64,000 bases of DNA from CAVPOO01 sp963707015. Lineage in GTDB: Bacteria; Pseudomonadota; Gammaproteobacteria; Thiohalobacterales; Thiohalobacteraceae. The position numbers and the translations under genes were made by a program. The number at the start of each line of letters is the position of its first letter. Position 1 is the first letter of the stretch. The notes under the pieces were generated by a model that was given only the letters and a program-made list of their open reading frames with translations, did not search any database and had not been told where the DNA came from. Below, piece after piece: positions 16,626 to 26,042 of this stretch. Location: NCBI GenBank assembly GCA_963707015.1, contig CAVPOO010000015.1, positions 124,001-188,000 on the forward strand. The letters run 5' to 3'.

Positions 16626-18665
16626 ATGAGCAATCCGTTACTGGATACGACCGGCCTGCCTGCCTTTCGTTCAATCAAGCCGGAACACGTCGAGCCCGCG
16701 ATCGATCAGCTGCTCACTGAGTGCCGCAGTACGGTTTACCAGCTATTGTCTGAGGATAAAACATACCTTTGGGCCAACCTGATCCAGCCGCTCGAAGATA
16801 TCGAAGATCGTCTCAGCCGCGCCTGGTCGCCAGTCAGTCACATGAACTCGGTGGTCAACACGGAGGAATTGCGGGCTGCGTATAATGCCTGTCTGCCCAA
16901 GCTGTCGGAGTATTCCACCGAGCTGGGTCAAAATGAAGCGCTCTACAAGGCCTACAAACAGATCGCAGACGGCCCCGAATTTGACAGGCTGGAAACGGCG
17001 CAAAAGAAGATTATCACCAATGCGTTGCGCGACTTCCGTCTGTCAGGCATCGCACTGGAGCCTGCAAAACGCAAGCGCTACAAAATTATCATGCAGGAAC
17101 TGTCGTCTCTGCATGCAAAATTTGAAGAGAATCTGCTCGATGCCACCAACGCCTGGAGCAGGCTGATCACGGAGTCCTCGCAGCTTGACGGGCTGCCCCC
17201 CAGTGCGCTCGCATTGGCCCGGCAGACTGCGCAAAGAGAAGGTCAGGAAGGCTGGCTGTTCAACCTCGAATTTCCCTCCTATCACCCCGTACTGACGTAC
17301 GCAGATAACCGGGAACTCCGGCGCGAGATGTATGAGGCCTACGTCACGCGTGCATCCGACCAGGGCCCCCACGCAAACCAGTGGGACAATGGCCCGGTGA
17401 TGGAAGAGATTCTGGCCCTTCGCCACGAGGCTGCCCGGCTGCTCGGCTACGCCAACTACGCGGAGCGTTCCCTCGCCACCAAGATGGCATTATCAACCGA
17501 TCAGGTGATGTCCTTTCTGAGCGATCTTGCGGAACGTTCGCTCGCACGTGCGCGCGAGGAACTCGATGCAGTGCGCCAATTCGCGACAGAGGAATTTGCT
17601 GTTAAGGATCTCGAGGCATGGGACCTCGGCTACTATTCCGAAAAACTGCGGCAGCACAGATACGCCATTTCGCAGGAAGAGCTCAAGCCTTATTTCCCTG
17701 AAACCAGGGTTCTGCCGGGCATGTTTGCAGTCGTGCAACGCCTTTACGGTATCAGTATCAATGAACGCGACGGGATAGATACCTGGCACCCCGACGTGCG
17801 CTTTTTCGAGATACGCGACGGCAAGGGGGAGATGCGCGGTGAATTCTATCTTGATCTCTACGCGCGCCCGCACAAGCGAGGCGGCGCATGGATGGATGAG
17901 TGTATATCACGTCGGGTAATGGCAGATGGTCTGCAGACGCCGGTAGCCTATCTGACGTGTAATTTTTCACCACCTATCGGCGCTGAACCGGCGCTGCTCA
18001 CTCACGATGAAGTCATTACACTTTTTCACGAATTCGGGCATGGGCTTCACCATATGCTCACCCAGGTTGACTACGCCGGCGTATCCGGCATCAGTGGGGT
18101 TGCCTGGGATGCCGTCGAGCTACCCAGCCAGTTCATGGAAAACTGGTGCTGGGAACGCGAGGCACTGGATCTGATTGCTGCGCACTACCAGACTGGCGAG
18201 AAACTGCCCGATGAGCTGTTCCAGCGCTTGCAGTCCGCCCGGAATTTCCAGTCTGCCATGCAGATGGTCCGGCAACTGGAATTCGCCATCTTCGACTTCC
18301 GGCTGCATCGCGACTACGACCCCGAGCGAGGTGGGCGGATATACGAATTACTTCGCGAGGTGCGCGAACAGGTCGCAGTCATCCAGCCACCGTCGTTCAA
18401 CCGCTTCCCACACAGCTTTTCACACATCTTCGCCGGCGGCTACGCGGCCGGGTATTACAGCTACAAGTGGGCCGAGGTTCTTTCGGCCGATGCCTACTCG
18501 GCGTTCGAGGAGTCCGGCATCTTTGACCGTGATACGGGCGAGCGCTTCCTGACCAGCATCCTGGAAAAGGGCGGCTCACGCGAGCCCATGGAACTTTTCA
18601 TCGATTTTCGCGGGCGCGAACCATCGATCGACGCGCTGCTGCGTCACAGCGGTCTGGCCGCCTAG
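16626..18665 (+). CDS. prlC: Oligopeptidase A
   Basis: A 679-residue cytosolic zinc metallopeptidase of family M3 that degrades short peptides, including cleaved signal peptides. The zinc motif HEFGHGLHH lies at about residues 468-476, with the downstream Glu in the VELPSQFMENW segment. The length matches E. coli PrlC (680). GAGGT lies 7 nt upstream of the ATG. It is followed by ubiD after a short gap. Confidence 0.96.
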   Translation: MSNPLLDTTGLPAFRSIKPEHVEPAIDQLLTECRSTVYQLLSEDKTYLWANLIQPLEDIEDRLSRAWSPVSHMNSVVNTEELRAAYNACLPKLSEYSTELGQNEALYKAYKQIADGPEFDRLETAQKKIITNALRDFRLSGIALEPAKRKRYKIIMQELSSLHAKFEENLLDATNAWSRLITESSQLDGLPPSALALARQTAQREGQEGWLFNLEFPSYHPVLTYADNRELRREMYEAYVTRASDQGPHANQWDNGPVMEEILALRHEAARLLGYANYAERSLATKMALSTDQVMSFLSDLAERSLARAREELDAVRQFATEEFAVKDLEAWDLGYYSEKLRQHRYAISQEELKPYFPETRVLPGMFAVVQRLYGISINERDGIDTWHPDVRFFEIRDGKGEMRGEFYLDLYARPHKRGGAWMDECISRRVMADGLQTPVAYLTCNFSPPIGAEPALLTHDEVITLFHEFGHGLHHMLTQVDYAGVSGISGVAWDAVELPSQFMENWCWEREALDLIAAHYQTGEKLPDELFQRLQSARNFQSAMQMVRQLEFAIFDFRLHRDYDPERGGRIYELLREVREQVAVIQPPSFNRFPHSFSHIFAGGYAAGYYSYKWAEVLSADAYSAFEESGIFDRDTGERFLTSILEKGGSREPMELFIDFRGREPSIDALLRHSGLAA

Positions 18666-18702
18666 GGTCAACGCCTTCATACCGGCCTGGTTGGTGAAGA
18701 AG

Positions 18703-20169
18703 ATGAAATACGTTGACCTCCGCGACTTTATGGCACAACTCGAGTCGCGTGGTGAACTCAAGCGGATCGGCGTCGAGATCGATCCCTGTCTGGAGATGAC
18801 CGAGATATGCGACCGTACCTTGCGCGCCGGTGGACCGGCACTGCTCTTCGAAAATCCACGAGGCCACTCAATTCCTGTACTCGGTAATCTGTTTGGCACA
18901 CCGGCAAGAGTGGCGATGGGCATGGGTGAAGACTCGGTCGAGGCGCTGCGAGACGTCGGCAGGCTACTCGCCTCGCTAAAGGAACCCGATCCCCCAAAGG
19001 GGATGAGGGATGCCTGGCAAAAGCTGCCCATGTTCAAAAAGGTCCTGGACATGGCACCCAAACGGGTCAAGCACGCGCCCTGCCAGGAGCAAGTGATCGA
19101 ACCTGCGGGGGTCGATCTCTCGAAGTGGCCGATTCAGACGTGCTGGCCCAAGGATGCCGCACCGCTGATTACCTGGCCACTGGTGGTTACCAAAGGTCCG
19201 GAGCGGGAACGCCAGAACATGGGCATCTACCGCCAGCAGGTCATCGATCGCAACAAGCTCATCATGCGCTGGCTGGCACAGCGTGGCGGTGCGCTCGATT
19301 ACCGCGACTGGCAACAGACATATCCCGGCAAACCCTTTCCAATTGCGGTCGCGCTTGGCGCCGACCCCGCGACGATACTCGCGGCGGTCACACCGGTACC
19401 GGACAGCCTGTCCGAATATGCTTTCGCCGGGCTCCTGCGGGGCGCGAAAACGGAACTGGTCAGGTGCCTCAGCCATGATCTGGAAGTACCTGCCAGCGCG
19501 GAAATCGTGCTGGAGGGGTTTATCCATCCCGGCGAGGAGGCCGACGAGGGGCCTTTCGGGGATCACACCGGCTACTACAACGAGGTGGAGCGCTTTCCGG
19601 TTTTCACCGTTGAGCGCATCACCCATCGCCACAACCCCATCTATCACAGCACCTATACCGGACGGCCACCCGATGAACCCGCCATACTTGGCGTGGCGCT
19701 CAACGAGGTTTTCGTGCCCATACTGCAGAAACAGTTCCCTGAAATCACTGATTTCTACCTGCCACCGGAAGGCTGCTCTTACCGGATAGCCTGCGTGAGC
19801 ATGAAGAAGCAGTACTCAGGCCATGCCAAGCGGGTGATGTTTGGCGTCTGGAGCTTCCTGCGCCAGTTCATGTATACAAAGTTTGTGATCGTGACGGATG
19901 ATGATGTAAACGTTCGCGACTGGAAGGACATTATCTGGGCCATGACCACCCGCATGGATCCAGCGCGCGATACCACAATCGTCGAAAACACACCGATCGA
20001 TTACCTGGACTTTGCCTCACCTGTCAGTGGGCTCGGCAGCAAGATCGGCTTCGATGCCACGAACAAATGGCAAGGTGAGACCGAGCGGGCATGGGGACGC
20101 CCCATCTGCATGGACGCGTCAGTCAAGGAACATATCGACGCGATCTGGGACAGCCTGGGGCTGGGCTGA
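18703..20169 (+). CDS. ubiD: 4-hydroxy-3-polyprenylbenzoate decarboxylase UbiD
   Basis: UbiD decarboxylates polyprenyl-hydroxybenzoate in ubiquinone synthesis with prenylated FMN. The 488 residues begin MKYVDLRDFM, as in homologues, and carry TLRAGGPALLFENPRGH, the MGIYRQQV segment and the active-site region EGPFGDHTGYY with the catalytic Glu. GGTGA lies 7 nt before this ATG; a TTG at 18691 in frame is less likely. A ferredoxin-flavin reductase gene lies nearby, as fre does next to ubiD in E. coli. Confidence 0.96.
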   Translation: MKYVDLRDFMAQLESRGELKRIGVEIDPCLEMTEICDRTLRAGGPALLFENPRGHSIPVLGNLFGTPARVAMGMGEDSVEALRDVGRLLASLKEPDPPKGMRDAWQKLPMFKKVLDMAPKRVKHAPCQEQVIEPAGVDLSKWPIQTCWPKDAAPLITWPLVVTKGPERERQNMGIYRQQVIDRNKLIMRWLAQRGGALDYRDWQQTYPGKPFPIAVALGADPATILAAVTPVPDSLSEYAFAGLLRGAKTELVRCLSHDLEVPASAEIVLEGFIHPGEEADEGPFGDHTGYYNEVERFPVFTVERITHRHNPIYHSTYTGRPPDEPAILGVALNEVFVPILQKQFPEITDFYLPPEGCSYRIACVSMKKQYSGHAKRVMFGVWSFLRQFMYTKFVIVTDDDVNVRDWKDIIWAMTTRMDPARDTTIVENTPIDYLDFASPVSGLGSKIGFDATNKWQGETERAWGRPICMDASVKEHIDAIWDSLGLG

Positions 20170-20220
20170 CCTGACCCTACGCCACCTGACGCCGAGGCCT
20201 ACCGATGCGGCACAGCCCTG

Positions 20221-21102
20221 CTACTCGAAACAGGATGGCAGTCCCGCTTTGAGGTTCGGATATCGCAGCTTGACACCGAGTTCCTCGCGCATCCTGCGAT
20301 TCACCAACCGTTTCGATTCATCCATAAAGGAGCGGATACCCGGAGTCAGCACCGCGTCCGCCTCGTCACGGGCAACCGTCGGAGGCCTGGGCAGCCGCCC
20401 GTAATCGGCAATCTGGTTGAAGTAATCTGTCATGTTCGACGGATGACCATCGCTCGCGTTGTAAACAGCACCGGGTTTGCCCCGCGTCATCGCTGCAACG
20501 CAGGTGGCTGCCAAGTCGTCTACGTGGATGCGATTGGTATAGGGTGAGTCGGCCTCGCGAAGCAGAGGCAAGCCCTCGCGAATGCGTTCGAGCGGCAATC
20601 GACCCGGACCATAGATCCCCGGCACACGCAGCGTCACTACCGGACAACCTGTCTCCCTGCTCCAGTCATACAGCGCTGATTCCGCATCCGCCCGCCGCTT
20701 CGCACGCAAACTTGTCGGATTCAACGGCTGGGATTCGTTGATCCATTCACCATGACAGTCACCATACACACCGCTGGTACTGATGTAGACGATGCGGGTC
20801 GGCAGGTCTGCCGTGCACGCTGTTGCCAGGAAATTGCGAAGACGAAGATCGGAGTCATCGGTGACAGACGGCGGGACAAAATAGAAAAGGAATTTATTGG
20901 CTACCGGCAGACCGACCGTACTGGACGAATCATCAAGATCGACCACGATCGGCACAGCACCGAGTTCGGCAAGCAATTCAGCACTCTGGTGGCTGCGCAC
21001 GACGCCCGCAACCTCCCAACCCTCGTCCAGCAAACGCCTTGCCACGCGCTGTCCTACATATCCGCAGCCAACAATTAGCACAGACTTCATCGGTTTATCC
21101 AT
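20221..21102 (-). CDS. NAD(P)-dependent epimerase/SDR family protein
   Basis: An extended short-chain dehydrogenase/reductase of 293 residues. The nucleotide-binding motif VGCGYVGQRVAR is at the N-terminus, VYISTSGVYGD holds the catalytic Ser, and RVPGIYGPGR is the typical substrate-domain motif. The usual YxxxK is replaced by SLRAKRRADAES, as in YeeZ-like atypical SDR proteins, so catalysis may differ. Lying between ubiD and the ferredoxin reductase it interrupts that pair on the opposite strand. Substrate unknown. Confidence 0.82.
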   Translation of the reverse strand: MDKPMKSVLIVGCGYVGQRVARRLLDEGWEVAGVVRSHQSAELLAELGAVPIVVDLDDSSSTVGLPVANKFLFYFVPPSVTDDSDLRLRNFLATACTADLPTRIVYISTSGVYGDCHGEWINESQPLNPTSLRAKRRADAESALYDWSRETGCPVVTLRVPGIYGPGRLPLERIREGLPLLREADSPYTNRIHVDDLAATCVAAMTRGKPGAVYNASDGHPSNMTDYFNQIADYGRLPRPPTVARDEADAVLTPGIRSFMDESKRLVNRRMREELGVKLRYPNLKAGLPSCFE

Positions 21103-21162
21103 TCTGCAAAATCAGTGAGAATAGGCCGCCTTTAATGAACGCCCCAATGCAATTATAACTGC

Positions 21163-22215
21163 ATGAGTTTCTGCGTCAGGATCCAATCCACTAATCGCAA
21201 GTTTTTGGTCGAAGCCGGGGAATCGATACTCGATGCTGCCTTGCGCCAGGGGGTTGCTCTGCCCTATGGCTGCCGAGATGGCGCCTGCGGTTCGTGCCGG
21301 GGCAGGATTCTCACTGGCAGCGTCCATTACCAGAAAGACCTGCCGCCGGCACGCGATGCCGGGGACACGAACCGCGGCGAGGCGCTGTTCTGCCAGGCCC
21401 AGCCCGATTCCGATCTTGTCATTGCAGCCAATGAAATCGAGGCAGCCAGTCAACTCGCGGTCAAGCGCCTCCCCTGCCGTGTTGCCAGCATCGAACGTCT
21501 TAGCCACGACGTCATGCGGGTGCAATTGCGCCTGCCCCCGACAGAGCGGCTGCAGTTCCTGGCCGGCCAGTACATTGATGTGTTGCTGAAAGATGGACGC
21601 CGCCGCGGATTCTCGATTGCCAACGCGCCCGAGGATGATGCCTTTATTGAACTGCACATCCGGCATGTACCTGGAGGCAGCTTTACCCACCATGTGTTTC
21701 ACGAGATGAAACCGAGGGCAATGTTGCGCATTGAGGGCCCGCTGGGTGGTTTTTATCTGCGTGAAGATTCACAGCGGCCGGTTATCTTGATGGGCGGAGG
21801 AACCGGTTATGCGCCTCTCAAGGGCATCCTGGAGCACGCCTTTCATATGAATGAGAGGCGAGCGATGCATTTATTCTGGGGCGTGCGATCTCGTCGCGAC
21901 CTTTACCACCAGGACCTGATCGAATCCTGGCTGAAGCAACATGCCCATTTCCAATATACGCCGGTATTGTCGGAGCCGATGGCCGATGATCAGTGGGAAG
22001 GCGAAACGGGATTCGTCAGCGACATACTCCTTGAGTATTATCCCGACCTGTCAGGTCACGATGTCTATATGAGCGGGCCACCAGCCATGATAGAGGCCGC
22101 ACGGACCGTGTTTCTCAAACACGGCCTGCCTGAGAGCCGGATGTTTTCGGATGCTTTTGAGTTTGCCGCAGACACGCGGAACAAGGCAGCGCAAGTGGGT
22201 CTGCCAACGGCCTAG
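21163..22215 (+). CDS. Ferredoxin-fused NAD(P)H flavin/electron-transfer reductase
   Basis: A 350-residue fusion. Residues 1-90 are a plant-type 2Fe-2S ferredoxin with ligands C37, C42, C45 and C77. A flavin-binding barrel follows (RGFSIANAP), then an NAD(P)-binding domain (GGGTGYAPLKG, and MSGPPAMIEAA at the end). Such proteins are often annotated as CDP-6-deoxy-glucoseen reductase, but no deoxysugar genes are near. It resembles E. coli Fre with a ferredoxin added, and like fre it lies near ubiD. I infer a role in reducing flavin or in electron supply to ubiquinone synthesis. No Shine-Dalgarno is evident. Confidence 0.85.
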   Translation: MSFCVRIQSTNRKFLVEAGESILDAALRQGVALPYGCRDGACGSCRGRILTGSVHYQKDLPPARDAGDTNRGEALFCQAQPDSDLVIAANEIEAASQLAVKRLPCRVASIERLSHDVMRVQLRLPPTERLQFLAGQYIDVLLKDGRRRGFSIANAPEDDAFIELHIRHVPGGSFTHHVFHEMKPRAMLRIEGPLGGFYLREDSQRPVILMGGGTGYAPLKGILEHAFHMNERRAMHLFWGVRSRRDLYHQDLIESWLKQHAHFQYTPVLSEPMADDQWEGETGFVSDILLEYYPDLSGHDVYMSGPPAMIEAARTVFLKHGLPESRMFSDAFEFAADTRNKAAQVGLPTA

Positions 22216-22225
22216 GCGGGTTCAG

Positions 22226-23041
22226 TCACCTGGCGCCATCGTGGGGCTGACGTGAACCCCACCACGCTTCCAGTGCCGCCACGATTGCCTCATCCGCGGC
22301 ATTGGCGGCAACAACAGGCGCTACCGTAATCCCGAGACTTGCTGCCAGTTCCACCGCGCGCTGACTGCCGACAATCAGTGTGGACCTGCGCAGCCAAGGC
22401 TGGCCGGAGTCGCCGAGCATGTCATAGAGGTTCTGCAGGCTCTCGTTACTGGAGATAGTGACGGCATCGATCTGACCCTGCGCCCACGCATCGGCCACAG
22501 GCCGGGTATCGGTGTCCGGTCGTGTTCGGCGGTAAACTTCGACGTAGTCGACGTCGGCACCCCGCCTGCGCAAGGCATCGGCTAGGTGCTCCCGGCCACC
22601 TTCGCCGCGCACAATCAGAATGCGCAAACCCTCGACCTGCTGCATGGGCTCGAGTGCGAGCAAGGACTCGCTGGTGTATGGGTCCCGGGGCGCGATATCG
22701 ACTGACAGACCTGCCTCTTCCAGTACCGAGGCCGTCCGCGCACCAATCGCTGCGATGCGGGCTGCCGAGGGCCATGCGCCCCTGGCGAACAGGTGTTCCA
22801 CTGACATGCGCACCGCATTGGCGCTGACGAAGATGGCAAGGTCATAGTCTGCCAGGCGTCTGCGCGTAACTGCAACCGCGTCCTGATCGGCGGACGGTGC
22901 GATCCGCATTACGGGGAACCGAACCGCCTCTCCACCCCGGGCCTCGATAAGCCGGCACAGGTTATCCGCCTGGTGGACCGCCCGCGTAACCAGTACCCGA
23001 GCCCCCTGTAGCGACGACTGTCGCGTCTCAGGCGGGTTCAT
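22226..23041 (-). CDS. hemD: Uroporphyrinogen-III synthase
   Basis: HemD closes and inverts ring D of hydroxymethylbilane to give uroporphyrinogen III. The 271-residue sequence is divergent, as the family is, but the N-terminal VLVTRAVHQADNLC, the middle VFVSANAVRMSVEH-like segment, IAAIGARTASVLEEAG and DAVTISSNESLQNL are all characteristic. It lies 17 bp downstream of hemC on the same strand, in the usual hemCD order. No hemX or hemY follows. Confidence 0.93.
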   Translation of the reverse strand: MNPPETRQSSLQGARVLVTRAVHQADNLCRLIEARGGEAVRFPVMRIAPSADQDAVAVTRRRLADYDLAIFVSANAVRMSVEHLFARGAWPSAARIAAIGARTASVLEEAGLSVDIAPRDPYTSESLLALEPMQQVEGLRILIVRGEGGREHLADALRRRGADVDYVEVYRRTRPDTDTRPVADAWAQGQIDAVTISSNESLQNLYDMLGDSGQPWLRRSTLIVGSQRAVELAASLGITVAPVVAANAADEAIVAALEAWWGSRQPHDGAR

Positions 23042-23058
23042 TGCGCCTCAGACATGAG

Positions 23059-23991
23059 TCAGTCCTGCTCGTTGAGCTGGCGCAATATCCGGTCAGCGCC
23101 GCGTCCCAATAAATCGTCTGCCAGGCTGTTGCCAAGATCCTGCGCCTGCTCTGATGGGCCCTGTACCCGCGCGCGCAGTACCTCTCGACCGTCCGGCGCT
23201 CCAACCAGGCCGCGCAGTACGAGCTGGCTGCCTGCGAGTTCGGCAAAGCCCGCAATCGGAACCTGACACCCACCCATGAGGCGTGCATTCATGGCGCGTT
23301 CCGCAGATACGCAAAGTGTCGTCCGGGTATCTGCCAGTATCTGTATCATTGACTTGATCCGGGCGTCGTCCGCCCGGCACTCGATGCCGATCGCACCCTG
23401 TCCGATCGCCGGCAGGATTACCTCAGGACCCAGTTCTTCACGTATGCGATCGCCAAAGCCAAGTCGCTTGAGCCCGGCACAGGCGAGCACGACAGCATCG
23501 TACTGCCCTGCGTCCAGCTTCGCGAGGCGCGTGTTGACGTTACCACGCAGGTCAATCATCTCAAGGTCGGGCCGCATCGCTCGCAACTGACATTGCCGGC
23601 GTAGACTCGAGGTGCCGACCCGCGCACCCGACGGCAAATCATCAAGCCCACTGTACACACTGGAGACGAACGCATCGCGCGGATCTTCGCGTTCGACGAT
23701 GACCTCGAGAGCCAGGCCTGCCGGCAGTTCGGCAGGCACATCCTTCATGGAATGTACCGCAATATCGGCACGGCCATCGAGCATGGCCTGTTCGAGTTCC
23801 TTGACGAAGAGCCCCTTGCCACCGACCTTGGCCAGCGGGCTGTCCAGGATCTGATCACCACGGGTACTCATGGGTACAAGCTCAACCTCAAGGTCCGGGT
23901 GCGCCGCAATCAGACCTGTGCGGATATATTCGGCCTGCCACAAGGCCAGTGCGCTCTTTCGGGTCGCAATGCGGAGAATTTCCTGAGCCAT
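23059..23991 (-). CDS. hemC: Hydroxymethylbilane synthase (porphobilinogen deaminase)
   Basis: HemC polymerises four porphobilinogens to hydroxymethylbilane. The 310-residue protein has RIATRKSALALWQA at the N-terminus, the catalytic Asp region ADIAVHSMKDVP, the Arg-rich GTSSLRRQCQL, and Cys242 in GGCQVPI, which holds the dipyrromethane cofactor. It is followed at once by hemD and preceded by algR with a 100-bp gap; the hemCD-algRZ-argH neighbourhood is that of Pseudomonas. Confidence 0.97.
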   Translation of the reverse strand: MAQEILRIATRKSALALWQAEYIRTGLIAAHPDLEVELVPMSTRGDQILDSPLAKVGGKGLFVKELEQAMLDGRADIAVHSMKDVPAELPAGLALEVIVEREDPRDAFVSSVYSGLDDLPSGARVGTSSLRRQCQLRAMRPDLEMIDLRGNVNTRLAKLDAGQYDAVVLACAGLKRLGFGDRIREELGPEVILPAIGQGAIGIECRADDARIKSMIQILADTRTTLCVSAERAMNARLMGGCQVPIAGFAELAGSQLVLRGLVGAPDGREVLRARVQGPSEQAQDLGNSLADDLLGRGADRILRQLNEQD

Positions 23992-24091
23992 ACCGTAACC
24001 GATACCGTTTTCGCGAAAGGAACTGCAGAATACCGGTTGCGCAAAGCCGCTGGCAAGCCAGCCGGCGGCCGTCTCCGGGCTGATCAGCGGC

Positions 24092-24832
24092 TTATCGGGT
24101 ACTTCGCTTTATGCGATGCCGCACCTCGGCCAGGTGCCTGCGGCTGATTTCCAGGGTCTCATCGATCCCGCTCAGCCGGACCTGCCACCTGGCATCAAGG
24201 CTCTTTTCAAGGCCGGCAATGAATGCCTGCCCGACGAGGATACTGCGGTGGATACGCACGAAGCGGTCCCCGAATTCCTCTTCCAGCGACTTCAGGGATT
24301 CCTCGATCAGCACTTCCCGGCCCTCAGCCGCGTGGACCGTGACATACTTGTGTTCTGCCCGGAAGAAACGGACCTCTGCCACGGGCACCAGCTGCAGGTT
24401 CCCGCGCTCGCGTACGCAGATATGGGTACGTATGACGGGCTGTTTTCCCACGTCGAACGCCTCCACCTGGGCACGTGTCAAACGGCGCGACTGGGCCAGT
24501 GCCGCTGCCAGACGCGCCTGCCGGATGGGCTTCAACAGATAATCCACGGCCTGGGTCTCGAAGGCGGACAGTGCGTGGTCCGCATACGCGGTCGTAAAAA
24601 TGACGGCAGGGGGGCAATCCAGAGTACCCAGGTGACGTGCGGCCTCGAGGCCATCCATGTCGGGCATGCGAATATCCATCAACAAGACGTCAGGCTGCAG
24701 CCTGTCCACCTGCTCGATTGCGGAGCGGCCCGTAGCTGCCTCTCCACAGACAGAATAACCACCGATCCCGTCGACCAGGCGTCGCAGGCGGTTGCGCGCG
24801 AGATGTTCGTCATCGACGATGAGCACTTTCAT
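24092..24832 (-). CDS. algR: LytTR-type response regulator, AlgR-like
   Basis: A 246-residue response regulator. The receiver domain (about 1-120) has the acidic pair D7/D8, the phospho-acceptor D53 in LLMDIRMPD, and the conserved Lys in DYLLKP. The LytTR DNA-binding domain fills about 145-240 (KYVTVHAAEGREVLIEESL, then FVRIHRSILV). AlgR in Pseudomonas controls alginate and type IV pili; whether that applies here is not known. The ATG overlaps the algZ stop by 4 bp. Confidence 0.88.
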   Translation of the reverse strand: MKVLIVDDEHLARNRLRRLVDGIGGYSVCGEAATGRSAIEQVDRLQPDVLLMDIRMPDMDGLEAARHLGTLDCPPAVIFTTAYADHALSAFETQAVDYLLKPIRQARLAAALAQSRRLTRAQVEAFDVGKQPVIRTHICVRERGNLQLVPVAEVRFFRAEHKYVTVHAAEGREVLIEESLKSLEEEFGDRFVRIHRSILVGQAFIAGLEKSLDARWQVRLSGIDETLEISRRHLAEVRHRIKRSTR

Positions 24833-25896
24833 GGGGACTGTTCCACGGGCAGATGAACAGACACGCAGTAGGTGGTTCCGCGGTCATCGATTTCGAGCCG
24901 TGCAGCGCGGCCAAAGGCCAGTCGCAGCCGCTCATGAATGTTTTCGTGTGCCACACGATTGCCGCGATGATGCGAAGAACTTCTGTTGGCGGGTACCGGA
25001 TTTTCCACCTCCATTTGCAGCCGTTTTCCCCGCTGCGCGATACACACGCGGATCCTTCCACCCATCGGCATTGGTTCAACCCCATGATATACGGCGTTTT
25101 CCAGCAGGGGCTGCAGGATAAGAGCGGGCACTGCCACATCCGGGATGGCGTCAAGATTCCACTCAATCTGGAGACGGTCGCCCAGCCTCAGCGACTCTAT
25201 GTGCAGGTAGCGCTTGGCAATCTCGATCTCCCGCGCAAGCGAAATCCGACCGCCGGAGTCGCGCATGGTAATCCGGAAAAGGTCGGCCAGGTCCTCCACC
25301 GCATCCTCGGCCTGTACCGGATTCGTGGCAGTAAGTGAGGCGATGGTGTTCAGACTGTTAAACAAAAAGTGCGGTCGAATCCGCGCCTGGAGCGCCTGAA
25401 TGCGTGCCCGGGATTCCGCACGCACCTGTTCCGCCCATTGGTGCTGCACATAGAAATAGCGCAGCACCACGACACTGATCAACGCGCTGAGACCCATATT
25501 CCGGGCCAGGAAGCTGAAGTGGTCGCCGGTCGGTGGTGCCAGCGTTAGGTCGCGATACAAAATGTAATGGGCAAGTTCGCTCAGTACGGCTGTGACTAGC
25601 AGCAGCAGCAAGTAGCTGATTAGGGCAGCGGCCACGTTACTGAAACGTGACAGGAGCGGCCGCACCAGGCAGAGTACCGCCGCACTCGACAGGGCAACCC
25701 ATTGCACAAACAGCGAGACCACCCCAAGGTCGCGCCAGCGCTCACCGCCAGTCTGTAGCGGTGCCAGCACCAGTATGAAGGACAGAATCTGCGCGACCAG
25801 TACCACCGCAAAAACCATGCGGACGGCGCAAAAACTGGGCAGAAACAGTCTGTCGCCATGACCGCTATGTGCTGGATCCTGTATTATATCTGCCAT
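24829..25896 (-). CDS. algZ: LytS/AlgZ-type sensor histidine kinase
   Basis: A 355-residue membrane kinase. Four hydrophobic segments lie in about residues 20-150, with no large external sensor domain. The His_kinase region has H176 in RIRPHFLFNSLNT and the ATP-binding domain has PALILQPLLENAVYHG. This domain plan and the 4-bp overlap with algR match AlgZ (FimS). It is divergent from argH over a 146-bp gap, in which TATACT at 26001-26006 may be the argH -10. Confidence 0.88.
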   Translation of the reverse strand: MADIIQDPAHSGHGDRLFLPSFCAVRMVFAVVLVAQILSFILVLAPLQTGGERWRDLGVVSLFVQWVALSSAAVLCLVRPLLSRFSNVAAALISYLLLLLVTAVLSELAHYILYRDLTLAPPTGDHFSFLARNMGLSALISVVVLRYFYVQHQWAEQVRAESRARIQALQARIRPHFLFNSLNTIASLTATNPVQAEDAVEDLADLFRITMRDSGGRISLAREIEIAKRYLHIESLRLGDRLQIEWNLDAIPDVAVPALILQPLLENAVYHGVEPMPMGGRIRVCIAQRGKRLQMEVENPVPANRSSSHHRGNRVAHENIHERLRLAFGRAARLEIDDRGTTYCVSVHLPVEQSP

Positions 25897-26042
25897 CCCG
25901 AGGCCTGCTTCGCTCCGCTTGCTGAATCTGCATCACACCAGTGGCTGTAAAAATGCGGCTTACCCTTATAGTTAGCGGACACCCCCAGGGATTCATTCGC
26001 TATACTGCGAGCATGCCCCGATCAGTCAGGTGAAAATCCGCC

